A stretch of DNA of 64,000 nucleotides from Fragilariopsis cylindrus CCMP1102 (Eukaryota; Bacillariophyta; Bacillariophyceae; Bacillariales; Bacillariaceae): positions 1 through 64,000 of the forward strand of contig FMBT01000473.1 in assembly GCA_900095095.1 (NCBI GenBank), written 5' to 3'. Below are positions 44,771 through 56,391 of the stretch, piece after piece (position 1 is the first letter of the stretch; the number at the start of each line of letters is the position of its first letter). The notes below the pieces were generated by a model that saw only the letters and a list, made by a program, of their open reading frames with translations, did no database searches and was not told the DNA's origin. A program made the position numbers and the translations under genes.

Positions 44771-46330
44771 ATGATGGCAGGCCAGAAACGAAAGTGTGTT
44801 GGTACCGCATCAGTTGGTGACGCTCCCAAGCAATTGTTGGAAAATGTTGAAAGTATCCGATTCGTGTTTCACAACTTCAAAGATCTAAAAGAAAAGCGAG
44901 GAGAATCGGTTTGCACTCCTCCTCTTGAAGCCTTCGGTTATTTGTGGAGGGTTGTACTTTATCCGAGAGGAAATAATGATTCCTCAAGCGAGACTGAATA
45001 TATTTCCTGCTACTTGCAGTATGTCGGAGATGTAAAATACAAGCCAGCTGCAAAATTTTTCTTTCGTTGCAAGGATTGTTGTTACGAGTGTGAAACACGT
45101 GTATTCGACGACAATAAAAAAATGTTGGGACTTTCGAGTTACCTAAAACGTAAGGAAGTCCTTGAACAATGTCTCGAAGCGGATGGTTCGTTGATAATCG
45201 ATGTAGATTTACAAATTACTGCTGATAGCAAGCGAGTTTGGTATCCTAAAAAGCTTCAACAAGAAGAATTATTGGTACAATCTTACTCTGATTCTTCTAA
45301 CACAACGTCAGATATTGTTTTTGTTGTTGAAGGGATGGACTATCACGCCCATAAGATGATTCTTTCAGTTCGAGCAAAGACTCTATATGAACTTTCCAAG
45401 GAACAATATATCACTAGTGACGACGACCAACCAAGAGTTCCTCTTTCTCACATAAAAGGAGAAACATTCCGTAAAATTTTGGAATACATCTATACTGTCA
45501 ATACAACTCCCAAGATTGACAACGAAGCTTCTTCTACAGAATTGCTTCTTGCTGCAGATCGATTTGATTGTACACAACTGAAATTGTATGTTGAATCGAC
45601 CATCGTAGACAACTTTATTACATTAAATAACACTGCTGCAATGATGGTTCTCGGCGATTCACATTCGTGCGCGCTGTTAAAGGAGACAGCGATGAATATG
45701 TACGCATCCGATCCGATTGCTGTACAAGAATCTGAAGGATGGTCGAGTGTTGAAGAATCGCAACGCCTTACTATGGAATTACTCAAATCAATAAGTCTTA
45801 AACACACTCAGAGCAACAATGGAGAAACCCTCGCCACCGCCATCGCCATCCAGGGTAATGCTGCTATTATTGAACATTTAGATGTTACTTCCCTTCGTGA
45901 ACAACTTCAAGATAAGAAACTAGATCTAGATGGGAGTCGTGAGATATTAGTAGAGCGTTTGAAGAGCTGGTGGGAAAGCCTTCCAAAAATTGTTGTGTCC
46001 AATGCTGGTTACCAAGAAGTAAATGGAATTTATACGAGAGAATTATACAACTCTTCTAATGGTTCTCCCAAATATAGTATGATCGGCGTTCATGAAATAA
46101 ATAAATGCGTGTACTCGATATGTCGATGGAAAAGTCGTAGCGGAAAATTGTTGTGGTACTTATCTATTACACCCAAAGGGAAAACTGCAGGAACAGACGA
46201 TGATATTGACTTTTACCGTTTTACCCCAACCGGGGACTGTCCAGATTCGCCTCCATTGACTGGCTGGAAAGCTATGGCTAGGGCTCCGGCTGAAGCGAAT
46301 CCCCCTCCAACCCTATCTTTCTCCGAGTGA
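44771..46330 (+). CDS. MATH-BTB-SAP domain protein
   Basis: An intact 519-residue gene. Residues about 25-150 look like a MATH/TRAF sandwich (FGYLWRVVLYPRGN; AAKFFFRCKDC; GLSSYLKRKEVLEQCLEADG; SLIIDVDLQI), as in SPOP. Residues about 175-285 are a BTB domain (SDIVFVVEGMDYHAHKMILS, FRKILEYIYT, LLLAADRFDCTQLKLYVEST). Residues about 370-405 (VTSLREQLQDKKLDLDGSRE, ILVERLKSW) form a SAP-like DNA-binding helix pair. The C-terminal part (YSMIGVHEINKCVYSICRWK) is not recognised. MATH-BTB proteins are substrate adaptors of cullin-3 ubiquitin ligases. Adding SAP suggests a chromatin- or DNA-bound substrate (inference). Confidence 0.82.
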   Translation: MMAGQKRKCVGTASVGDAPKQLLENVESIRFVFHNFKDLKEKRGESVCTPPLEAFGYLWRVVLYPRGNNDSSSETEYISCYLQYVGDVKYKPAAKFFFRCKDCCYECETRVFDDNKKMLGLSSYLKRKEVLEQCLEADGSLIIDVDLQITADSKRVWYPKKLQQEELLVQSYSDSSNTTSDIVFVVEGMDYHAHKMILSVRAKTLYELSKEQYITSDDDQPRVPLSHIKGETFRKILEYIYTVNTTPKIDNEASSTELLLAADRFDCTQLKLYVESTIVDNFITLNNTAAMMVLGDSHSCALLKETAMNMYASDPIAVQESEGWSSVEESQRLTMELLKSISLKHTQSNNGETLATAIAIQGNAAIIEHLDVTSLREQLQDKKLDLDGSREILVERLKSWWESLPKIVVSNAGYQEVNGIYTRELYNSSNGSPKYSMIGVHEINKCVYSICRWKSRSGKLLWYLSITPKGKTAGTDDDIDFYRFTPTGDCPDSPPLTGWKAMARAPAEANPPPTLSFSE

Positions 46331-46333
46331 TGA

Positions 46334-46738
46334 TATTTGTTTCAAATAATACTTTCCTTGCACAGCGATATAAACGAAAAAACGTTTTCCGTAATTTTTT
46401 TTTCTTTGAGAAAAGAAATCTGATGATAATGAGACGTAGGGAAGGGAAACAAAGAGAATGAAAACGAACGATTTATATAATACAAGAGACACAACAAAAG
46501 AGAAGACGTTATGAATTATACAGCAGTATTTGTTTCAAATAATACTATTCTTGCACAGCGATATATAAAAGAAAAAATGATCTCCTGATTTTTTTTTTTT
46601 GGGGGGGGGGGGGGGGGGGGATTAAAGAAATCCGATAATATTGAGACGTAGGGAAAGGAAATAAAGAGAACGAAAACGAACGATTTATAACATACAAAAG
46701 ACACAACAAAAGAGAAGACGTTATGAATTATACAGCAG
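46334..46738. repeat. Head-to-tail duplication of about 200 bp with inserted T12G20 tract
   Basis: Copy 1 (46334-46526) and copy 2 (46527-46738) abut exactly, each starting TATTTGTTTCAAATAATACT and ending GAATTATACAGCAG. Copy 2 contains a T12G20 run (46589-46620) where copy 1 has only mixed T-rich sequence. The duplication begins 4 bp after the MATH-BTB stop codon, so it duplicates that gene's presumed 3' UTR. Confidence 0.85.
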
Positions 46739-46810
46739 ATGCACGCAATTATAACAAACTTCTTCTTTTAGATCATATATTATGCTTAATCTTTTATTTT
46801 CATCTTTATT

Positions 46811-48157
46811 TTATTTATCAACTGTTAATTCTTCTTCCGGCCATGCATTTGGTGGTAGACCAAATTGTAATAATAAACGTAATGCACTACCATCATCAAT
46901 ATCATCATCATCTACTTCATCGTCCTTGTTATTATCTTCGCCCTTGTTATAATTAATTAGCTTTGGACTTTTTGTATAATCACGTGTGATGGCTTCACCT
47001 ACATCAATATCACGTGTTGCAATTAGTAAAATATCATTTCCACTAGTAATTAATTTTGTATTTTCATTCAAGGAATGTTCTAATCGTTCATGGATTGGTA
47101 CAATAGCATATGATGCCTTTTCATTTTCATTTTCATCATTTAATTGAATTGTTGTTACTCTTGATAATACTTTGGATAATAGATCAGCAACATCCCAACA
47201 ACGTCTTTCACGTTTGGATCCTTTTTCAAATCTTGCTGGATTTGTTTCTAATATCAATGGTTCTAATGCATCCCGTAAACTACGATAGGTCGATCCACGT
47301 AAACTTAATTGTGATCGTGCTTGTTCTTCGGTACACCCAGTTAAGACAATTAAACCAAGACTGGCACGATGTATCACTGGATGACAGGGCATACGAAATT
47401 TTGCATATATATTATGATCATTATCGGATCCAGTAGACAGTAACGAACCCGTTACATGTTTGGGTCCAAAATTAGATTCAGGTGGACCTAAATCATCTCC
47501 TTGGGTGGCCCAACCACCATGGATCCAGGATTGAATAAAATCAATTTTATTTGATTTTGTGTTGTTGCAAGATTTGATTCCACATCATCATCTTCATCAA
47601 AATCATCAATAGATGGATGTAATGCCACTAATGTTGCGGCGGTTATATCTGTAACCCATGATAAGACATTTGCATTCGATGCTGCCTCAATAGCACGTAC
47701 TGGTGCATCTACTGAGGATATAATTAATGATCTTGGTATTGTGGCAATTACTTCTAATGCCTTTATTTGTTGATTTGCATGCATACCACCCTTACCACGT
47801 TCTTCATCATTTGTATTACGTAAGGAAGTTTTTCATTTATTGTTATACCTGAATCTTGAATTGACCATGATGAATACCAAGTATCATTGTTATCATCACT
47901 ACTTTTATTAGCTTCAACGGTACTCCTTGTTGACGATGATGATGACGATGCTGATCCTTCTTCTGCTGCTGATGATGAAGCCAACAATCGTGTTGCTGTT
48001 GCTGTTGCCGTTGTCATTGGAATTGAAACTGACGAACCTCCTGCCATTGTCGGAACAACGAAAGCATTTCCCCCATTTGCCAACAAACAACATGCCACCA
48101 CAACAGTTACAACTACTGTTCTTACAGCAGCTTTCTGATGGGATGAACGGAAATCAT
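46811..48157 (-). CDS. SET-like (RuBisCO-LSMT type) protein with plastid-type leader, frame-broken
   Basis: Three frames on the minus strand join into one protein if three A runs each lost one base: near 48132-48134, 47829-47833 and 47555-47558. The restored order is a hydrophobic leader (TVVVTVVVACCLLA) ending at NAFVVPT, similar to the AFxP motif of diatom plastid pre-sequences; a GKGGMHANQQIKALEVIATI segment; IPRSLIISSVDAPVRAI; WIHGGWATQGDDLGP; MPCHPVIHRASLGLIVL; and ILLIATRDIDVGEAITRDYT before a tail ending LLLQFGLPPNAWP. That follows SET-domain methyltransferases of the plant LSMT class (IP..L, a final DIxxGEx.. and a leucine-rich tail). The catalytic NHS-type motif is not evident. Met at 48157 fits only if the first inferred indel is right. 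Confidence 0.65.
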
Positions 48158-48923
48158 GATGCTTCTATTTTCTGTACTGTGGCTTTCTTGGATTGTGCCG
48201 TGGGAGTAGCTTCTTCTTGAATGGAGAATGAATGAAGATGAAGGTAAATGAATGCTTTGAATGGTTGCCCTTCTTGATGCATGTGTACTGGATGATGGGA
48301 AGCAAGGCAGGATGTACTTGTGATGGATTTTTGTTGTCTTCCGAGGGAGTCTGCTTCTTTTTTGTTTTGCTATGTTTAAACAGCTGATGACGCTGTTGTG
48401 CTGATTGGCGAATCGTACGACACGTGGAATGGAGGTAGGATTTCAAACGTGCATGCTTTGCAACATTTTTTTATATGCATGATTCATTCGAATGAATCGA
48501 ATATTCTATTCCACTGTAGGGTAAGTTCAATACGTATGAAACATATCCTAATATTTTCTTGCCTCTAAAACACGATTTAGATCGATTACTTGTTCTCTCT
48601 CGCGACAAAATCATGGTAAAAAAATTACAACAACAATTACTAGTAGTTAGGCAGTGTGAAATACCACGACTTAAAACTAATAACTCGTGGTTACCGACGA
48701 TCATAGATGCCGCCGACAAAAAAGGAAAGCACGGTAAAAAAGCAATTCACAATGGATCTTTTTATTGACATCATGATTTTGACTTCAGTATTTTGAATTT
48801 TGACATCACAACATACACACAATTTCACCGCAAGGCAATTAGTGCACCAACGAAGTAATAGTTGTAGTAATATCGACGAAGACGAACAACAACAACAAAA
48901 AGAAGAGAAAAAATACAACTTAT
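48158..48923. other. Head-to-head intergenic region
   Basis: No supported gene. The open frame at 48559-48768 starts at TTG and is not recognised. Confidence 0.4.
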
Positions 48924-50563
48924 ATGACGATGACGATGTTGAATGCTAATGCTGATGCTAATACTAATGCTAATACTGTTGATGACGATACTAATACTAA
49001 TACTGGAGACGACGATACAAAGAATTTGCTTGTATCATTAACAACCGATTATATTTCTCAGGATGTTTTCTCTCCATCACGAGTTGGTGGTAAGGGAAGG
49101 AGTTTAGCAAAATTGTATGCGATAACAGGTTTATCAACTAATGTACCAAAATCATTTGCTCTTACTGTTGATTTTTTTCAACCATGGATTCAAAAAATGA
49201 AACAAACAATAGAATATAAAACATTATTGACACATCATAATGACAATGGTGATAATAATGACGATCGTGATGGTAATGGCACAACTACTAGTAGTACTAC
49301 TACTACCGGAGAATTATTATGTGAGAGATTACAAAAAGAAAGTTATAAACTAACTTTATCAAAAGAACAATCCAATGCAATACATAAATTAGTGGATGCA
49401 ATGACGAGTTCAAATTCATCATATAACAACATACCTAATTTAGCCGCTGTACGAAGTTCAGCACCAACAGAATATGGTATTGCATCTAGGTTTGCTGGTG
49501 TATTTGATACATGCTTAGGTATTGGATTAACATTTGATGAATTAAAAAATGCGATTCATACATGTTTTGCATCATTCTGGAATTATCGTGTATTAAAATA
49601 TTATAAACAAAAGTATTATACTAACGGTATTATTGATGGATTTGGTGTTGTTGTTATGGAAATGATTGATTCTCAAATTGCTGGTGTAGCATTTACTGCT
49701 AATCCACTTAACTCTAATCGTGATGAATTAGTTATTGACTCGGTAAGTAGTTCAGGCATTTATATCCTGTTCCATTCGACGGGACGTAGTTTACAATTAT
49801 TATGGTGGCTAGCTAGCTAGTTTGCTAGCTAAAGCGTTGATACGTGGGAACTCTGTCTTCTCTATCTCTCCCTCTCGGAATTCCTTCGTAAAAGATCACC
49901 AAAATCCCCACCACACATGCTTCGTTCGTTCGTTCGTTTGTATACCCAATCCCGAAACTAATTCTTTTTTTCTCAATCATTCTCTTTATGTCTTTCTCTC
50001 TTTGTCGATCTTTCAACACACACGAACATACCGTACCGTAGTATCAGTCATGGGGATCAGGTGAATCAATTGTTGATAGGAGTGTTACAGCTGATTGTTA
50101 TATTGTTGATAAAATCAATGGTAAACTTATTAAACAATCACTGGGTGTAAAAGGAATTGAAAAACGAAAAGGAATTGAAAAACGACTTGATATGTCGTCA
50201 GGTCAAGCTGGTAGTAGTAGTGGTGGTTGTGGTGGTGGTGGTGGGGCTATTGAACATGTTATCAAAAAAAATGACCCAAGACGTACAGAATCAAGTTTAA
50301 CAAAACAACAACTACAAGAGTTAACAAGATTAGTTTGTATTGTTGAAGATACCTACGGGATGCCAATGGAGATAGAATGGGCATTTATTACTGGTAGACA
50401 TAGTGGTAATTATTGTTTAGATTTGAAATTATTACAAGCACGACCAATAACAACATTACTTTGTTTGGGTCGTTTGGATGATGACACAACCAGGTACGGT
50501 TGTTGTTCTGTGTGTTTGTTCGTAATTTTTATAATTATCTACGGAGATAAAATAAATGAATAA
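48924..50563 (+). CDS. PEP synthase / pyruvate phosphate dikinase-like N-terminal (ATP-binding) protein
   Basis: Exon 1 is 48924-49742, then a GT-AG intron 49743-50047 (305 bp), then exon 2 50048-50563, giving about 444 residues in phase. After an Asn/Asp/Thr-rich start come VGGKGRSLAKLYAITGL, AVRSSAPTEYGIASRFAGVF, VVVMEMIDSQIAGVAFTANP, WGSGESIVDRSVTADCYIVD, and near the end MEIEWAF and LLQARPITTL. These are the ordered motifs of the ATP-grasp domain of PEP synthase/PPDK. The central phosphohistidine domain and the C-terminal PEP/pyruvate domain are absent, and no exon with them is visible in the 870 bp before the next gene. It may be a stand-alone ATP-binding half, or further exons may begin at the potential donor near 50491. 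A Gly-rich loop and (GAT/AAT)n codon runs are low-complexity inserts. Confidence 0.78.
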
Positions 50564-50803
50564 TCATTATTTATACTATACGGTAGCTATAACAAAAGCA
50601 TTCAAAAAATAGCTTTGCTACATTTGCTACTGGACGGGTCTACTACTGTAATATAAATTCCTTCCTTCCCTGCAAAATTTTGTGGGCAACAAATCATTAC
50701 TATTGCATTTTACAGTAGCGTACTGGTAGCTATAAAATATTCAAATGAATTTTGGTGTTACAATCTCATTAATTGTGTTATTTCTGATTGACTCCCTCAT
50801 TAG

Positions 50804-50840
<37 letters not shown>

Positions 50841-51433
50841 GAATGAAGGTGTTCTTTATCTATGTATAAGCATAAAATATCTCGTGCTCGGTCTATACGA
50901 CCTACTAGCTGGCTAGCAAGCTAGCTATAGGTCCTAGCTTACAGCAGGTAAGATCTTCTGATTTAATAAAATCTTTTAGAAACGAACACGAATGAATGGA
51001 ATGATCATTGATGATCATTCACACTTTACTTTTATCATTCATTAGCTAGCGCTTACCGTTGGACCCTTTTTCATCAGTGATTACAAGTACAGATTTAGTT
51101 CTTTGTATACTGCTCTCGACCGCACAAAATCGTTGCTTCACCTACAATCTTTTTTTTTTTTTTCATTCGAACATACATTGACATTGATGATGATTGATGT
51201 GTTGCTCATTAAACAATGTGTTCCCCATTAACTAGCTCTAGCTCTTAGTCTACGTAGAATCGAATCAATATATTAGTGTACAGTACGACGCCTCCCCTTT
51301 TTGGCCACCAGCTCTATAAACTAACCCAATTTCCTAGGTACTGTATATCAAACTCAACCAACAAGATTGATATCGTACTGATCATTTAGCTTTGATCGAG
51401 CAAAAAATAAAATAAACGACGAAACGAATAACG
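50564..51433. other. Intergenic region with GTT microsatellite and palindromes
   Basis: (GTT)n at 50803-50840 and TAGCTGGCTAGCAAGCTAGCTA-like palindromic sequence near 50905-50930, echoing GGCTAGCTAGCTAG at 49805 in the intron of the preceding gene. GAATGATCATTGATGATCATTC near 50998 is a near-perfect palindrome. No coding evidence. Confidence 0.55.
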
Positions 51434-52673
51434 ATGGTGACAAAAGATAAAAATAAGAAACGTCCAAGAGCGACATCAACAAGAACTTGTGATGGGGATG
51501 ATAACAATAATAATAAGAAACGTCCAAAACCCCCTCCTCCACCACCACTTTCATTAGTAAAATTATTAAAGAAGGATAAAAAGGCACTCGAATATTTTAC
51601 AGCATTACATAATAACTTGAGTTATGATGTTGAAAAATGGAAAGAACGTGCCTCAAATCATCAGAATGAACTAGAACAATTAAAGAAATTGAATAAGAAT
51701 CAAGTAACCGTACTATCCACTGTTGATGTAGCTACTGCTACTGCTACTGCTACTACTACCGCAACTAAGAAGAAGAAACCTACTATTGAGCATGAAGATT
51801 TTGAATTATCATCATCGTCTGAATCTGAAGATGATGATGAGAAACGTGATCGTCTTCGTGATAGCAACAGTAATAATCAAAAGAAACTATCATCAGCAAT
51901 AACATTCGAAAGGGATGATGATGACGACGAAGATGACGATACTGATGATAATGATGACGATGATGGAATGATGTTTGGGAGTAGTATTACTGCTTCTTCT
52001 TCTATAAATAAAAGCAACAGAAATCTTCCTTCTCCCCAATATCATCGTCGTTTGAAAATTCATGATGATGATGACACCGATGACACCGATGATAATGATG
52101 ATGATATTGCGAAACAACAGCAACGCAATCCAACAGCAACAGCTGTACAAGGACAAATACGTGTAGGAGTAGTACCAAAGCGTATACGTATTGGTTGGAA
52201 CTATTTACGGAAAGCAAATGACTATTTAAATATTATTGGTATTTCATTAACAACAACTATTATTATACAAGAGGATAATGAAGATGATGATGAAATCGAT
52301 GATAATGAAAATGAAAACGATGATATTGGAGAAGATAATGAAAATGATGAAGGCAATGAAGGCAATGAGGAAAAAGAAGATGGAAATGGGAACAGCAAAA
52401 ACAACAAGAGCACGAAGACGAAGTGTACTAGTACGTCATATCTACGTAAAAATGATACTATTGTAATACATGAGATAATACAAACAATCAAAGAATGGAC
52501 GAGATTAAAAATAACAATACCCGTCAAAAAAGGAGGATCGAAGATTAACAGTGAGCAACATTATTATCGTTATTCATCATTTGTCACAAAAGATATTATA
52601 CCATGTTTTGTACCAATACCTTCTGAATTTGATAATGATAAAAGGAGTAGTAATGATTCTGATTCTGACACTG

Positions 52674-52707
<34 letters not shown>

Positions 52708-54224
52708 TGAACAGGTACAACAACATCCAGCAGTAGAAGGTGTTACATTATTATTAAAAGCATTATGTTGGATTGACACTTTTGGTAGAATACTGGATGA
52801 AATTAATATTAATGGTAATAGTGAGGATGATGATGATGATGATGATAACGAAAGTTATTTTTCACAGCTTGTACGAATGGAATATAATAATGATAATAAT
52901 AATGATAATGAGGAGGAGGAGGAGGAGGAAGAAGAGAAGGAGGAGTATGAGAGAGAGAAGGCAATCCAATTTTTAATTGGTATGAAGCAACGTTATAGTA
53001 TAGTACAACAATTTCTTATCTCAATCCAAGGTGAAATATGTGATTTATATCCAATCTATGATCGATATAATAATATCTATAATCAATCATTACACTTTAG
53101 CAGTAGGAGTCAGGACACAACAGCAACAATAATAAAACAGAGCAGAGAACAAATAGAAGAGAGACAAAGAAAAAGAAGCAGACTTGTACAATATGATACA
53201 AAAAATATACTACGTTTAGCAACTATTGTGGATAGATGTATATTCTCACGGATTGTAACAACAATCTATTTAAATCGGAATCAACCAATGGTAGCAATCC
53301 AATTCTTGTTTCGTTATTTACTATCAACAACATCAACAACCTCAACAACAAAAAGTAGTAGTACTAATAGTAGTACTGATGAGAATGATAATAACACTAA
53401 ATATAAATATCCACCAATACAAAGTTTATGTATTGTTGAAAGTATAGTAACAACACCAATGAATATATTCAAATTTCAAAACAGCAACAACTGCAACAAC
53501 CATCATACTACTACAAATAGGACTACTACTACTGCTACCCTTCTTGATTACTTGATGGAAAATGTACTGAATAAAAAGAACAATGCGGCGTTATTATTAT
53601 TAGATTCAATTCAAAGTACTATTTATACTACTGGTGAGATCTTTCACGTACGGTCTTCTACTTCTACTACTACTGTTACTACTAATAGTAATACTACCCA
53701 TCAGAAAGAACATGAAAATGAATACAACGAAAATGATAAAAATAATAATAAAATAAAAAATGTTTCACGTATATCAGAAACGGGTCTTGTAGAATTTGCT
53801 GCATACGAACGTTTATTACAATCAATTCTATTCAATAACAATAACAATAACAATTCTTCTTCGAATACAATGACGATGATGAAGCTAGCATCACCCATTT
53901 CAAATATTTTACTTCAATATCTCGATAAAAATAATAACAACGACGATGCCAATAATGATGGCAAAGAAGAAGGTAGAAGTAGAAGTAGAGGTAGTAGAGG
54001 CGACGATAACGACAACGAAAGAAATATTAATCTTTTCCTTGGAGAAATTTCAACTGCGTTCGATGACAAAACTAATGACTATCAAAAGGAATCTACTACC
54101 ATAATGTCATGGATGCTACCCATTATATGGATGTTGCATTGTAATGGAGAAACAATACGAAACGTCTTTAATGATTGGTCAGACAAGTTTTTGTATTCGT
54201 TGTCATCATTGCCATCGTCGCAGC

Positions 54225-54256
<32 letters not shown>

Positions 54257-55972
54257 ATATCCGACAGCAAAAGGAAAAACATAGTTATATTGATTGTTGA
54301 AACTTGTGCAAAGGCTATGCGACAGATGGAAATTCGAAATATCGATTACTATCGGTCTATTGTATCTTCTCCTACGACTACAATGGTAACACCAATTTCT
54401 CATTTAATGGTACCCCGTCTTATCGAATCGATGATCACAATTAGTAATAATAATAATAATAATGGGTATAAAGAATCAAAAATCAATTTAACATGTCTTT
54501 CTACGTTATTGAGTATCTGCCATGAATTAGCAGACGGAGAAAGTGCACTCCGATTAATCCAATGGCGTCTATTATCCTCATCGTCATCATCATTATCATC
54601 ATCATCAAACGATAGCGGCGACGACGAAAACAGCAGCAGCAACCATCATCATCGTCAACAGTTATCGTCGTCTGATAGTGCAAACGACATATTGTGGTGT
54701 ATGGATTATTGGTCATCATTCCCGATGGTTCGTGTCATCAATTTAAAGCGACGGAAAGATCGGATGGCTTCCTTTATGTCACAAGCTATGCATGCAGGTT
54801 TATGGACGATACGTGGTGTGATTCCACCAGATCGTTGGCAAGCTATTGGTCATGATAATAATAATAGTAATAGTAATGTTGGTACTGGATCTTCCAATAG
54901 TAATGCCGATACTAATACTCTTACGTCGTATATTGGTACTTATGCGATTGATGGTAGTCAAGATTCTCCTGCTGAAGTGGAACGCAATCTTATGAGTTGG
55001 GTAGAATCCGAAGGAGGTCCTAAAAGTGGTAGTACAAAGAAAAGATTACTCGATTCATTGGTATTGCCCCGATGGCGGCCGAATAATCTGAAAGCGTTTG
55101 ACGTATATGCTTCCGATGATCCGTCTTGGATGGTTTCATTAAGTCCCAGTGAAAAGGCTTGCGCTCTGAGTCATATTGCAACATGGAACGGAATTGCATC
55201 ATCTAATACAACATGCAGTAATTTTACGTTTTCAGGATTGGCTCGTGGAGATCCGATGCATACTCTTTTGAAGCATAATAATAATAATAAAGATGGTATA
55301 CCTCACAGCAATCGCATGTCACCTACTCCCGTCGCTTTGGTACTGGAAGATGACGCCATTTGCGTCGATCGTTTCAAAGATCGCCTAGAAGAAGTCTTAC
55401 AAGAACTGCCCCGTGATTTTCATTATTGTGCAATAGGGTATGCCAAACCGAGAGAAGCACCTTTAGTTGACATACCGGGTTGCACACACATTAAACTTCC
55501 CACCATGACTTGGTATCTTACGGGATACTTGTTGAGTAAGGCCGGAGCTCGGTATCTATTGAACCATCTTCCCGTGGTTGGTCCTGTCGATACATGGATG
55601 GGCCGGAAAATGATTTTAACTTCAAATTGGGAAAACGATTATGGTCATCGTATAGGGGTTGGGTATGTACCGTCGAAAGAAGGACCAATAAATCATGCAC
55701 AACCACCAACTATGTCACGAAAGGAAATCCGTGAATGTTTACAATTCCGAGCATATTGTGCTAGCGTGCCACTATGTGATCAAAAGGTAGGAACTACTAC
55801 TACAACAGGAGCAAGTGCTACTAAAGAAAATTACAATAAGCCACTTCAGAATTGGCGTTTCCGTGATTCGGATATAGTTTATAGTGGTAATACCGCCGGA
55901 GGGAAAAATTCAACGACGAGATCTAGTACCAAAAAAAAGTTTGAATCAGAAGGAAGGCGAACTCGTGCTTGA
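51434..55972 (+). CDS. GT25-family glycosyltransferase with about 1,090-residue low-complexity N-terminus
   Basis: A single open frame of 1512 residues. The C-terminal domain (about residues 1095-1400) matches glycosyltransferase family 25: FPMVRVINLKRRKDRMASFM, FDVYASDD, LSPSEKACALSHIATWNGI, PVALVLEDDAICVDRFKDRL, FHYCAIGYAKP, and LPTMTWYLTGYLLSKAGARY. The LEDD acidic motif (about residue 1303) is the expected metal/nucleotide-sugar site. Family members transfer galactose or glucose, for example to hydroxylysine or lipooligosaccharide. The N-terminal part is rich in Asp, Asn, Ser and Gln runs interrupted by helical, Leu-rich stretches (VKLLKKDKKALEYFTALHN; GVTLLLKALCWIDTFGRIL; LATIVDRCIFSRIVTTIYL) that look folded but unassigned. 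No signal peptide is visible, which is unusual for a secretory-pathway GT25. A fusion of two genes is possible. Confidence 0.8.
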
Positions 55973-56204
55973 AGTTACGATACGAATGAATAGAGTCAAA
56001 TATAATATTCTATATTGAGCCTGCCTGGCAATAGTTCTTTTACTAATCATAGATGATTTATTTCAATTCCAATCTTCATTCTTTACGTTACTAAATAAGT
56101 ACTATTTATTTTTTAGAAATTCAAGTGTTTTCGCTAGAAGCTCACAATTGTTTGAAAAACGCGCAAAGTTGAACTGTGTTGTCATTACTTAGGATGCTGC
56201 AAAT

Positions 56205-56265
56205 GGGCTCGCGCTGTATTTTTCAACCGGAAATAGTCTCGCCATAGCATAAAGTGTTTTAAAAG
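56205..56265. mobile_element. Partial diverged copy of the 43481-43576 element
   Basis: GGGCTCGCGCTGTATTTTTC, then GGAAATAGTCTCGCCATAGC, matches the reverse complement of the 43481-43576 element over about 60 bp with a 6-bp gap. The second inverted arm is missing, so this is a truncated relic. It lies between the GT25 gene and the foldback element. Confidence 0.5.
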
Positions 56266-56391
56266 GATTTTTTTTTGCGCGCGTTTACAATTTGAAATTC
56301 GGCAACAACGTTACTAACTCGATCCACAGCAGAACGCACTTTTCGCGTCGGAAGCAAGCAAGCTAACGTTAGATGAAGTACTTACTACTTA

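Noticed and set aside
48559-48768. 69-codon basic open frame upstream of the PEP-synthase-like gene
   Set aside because: Starts at TTG, no homology recognised and no sign of a promoter or splice link.
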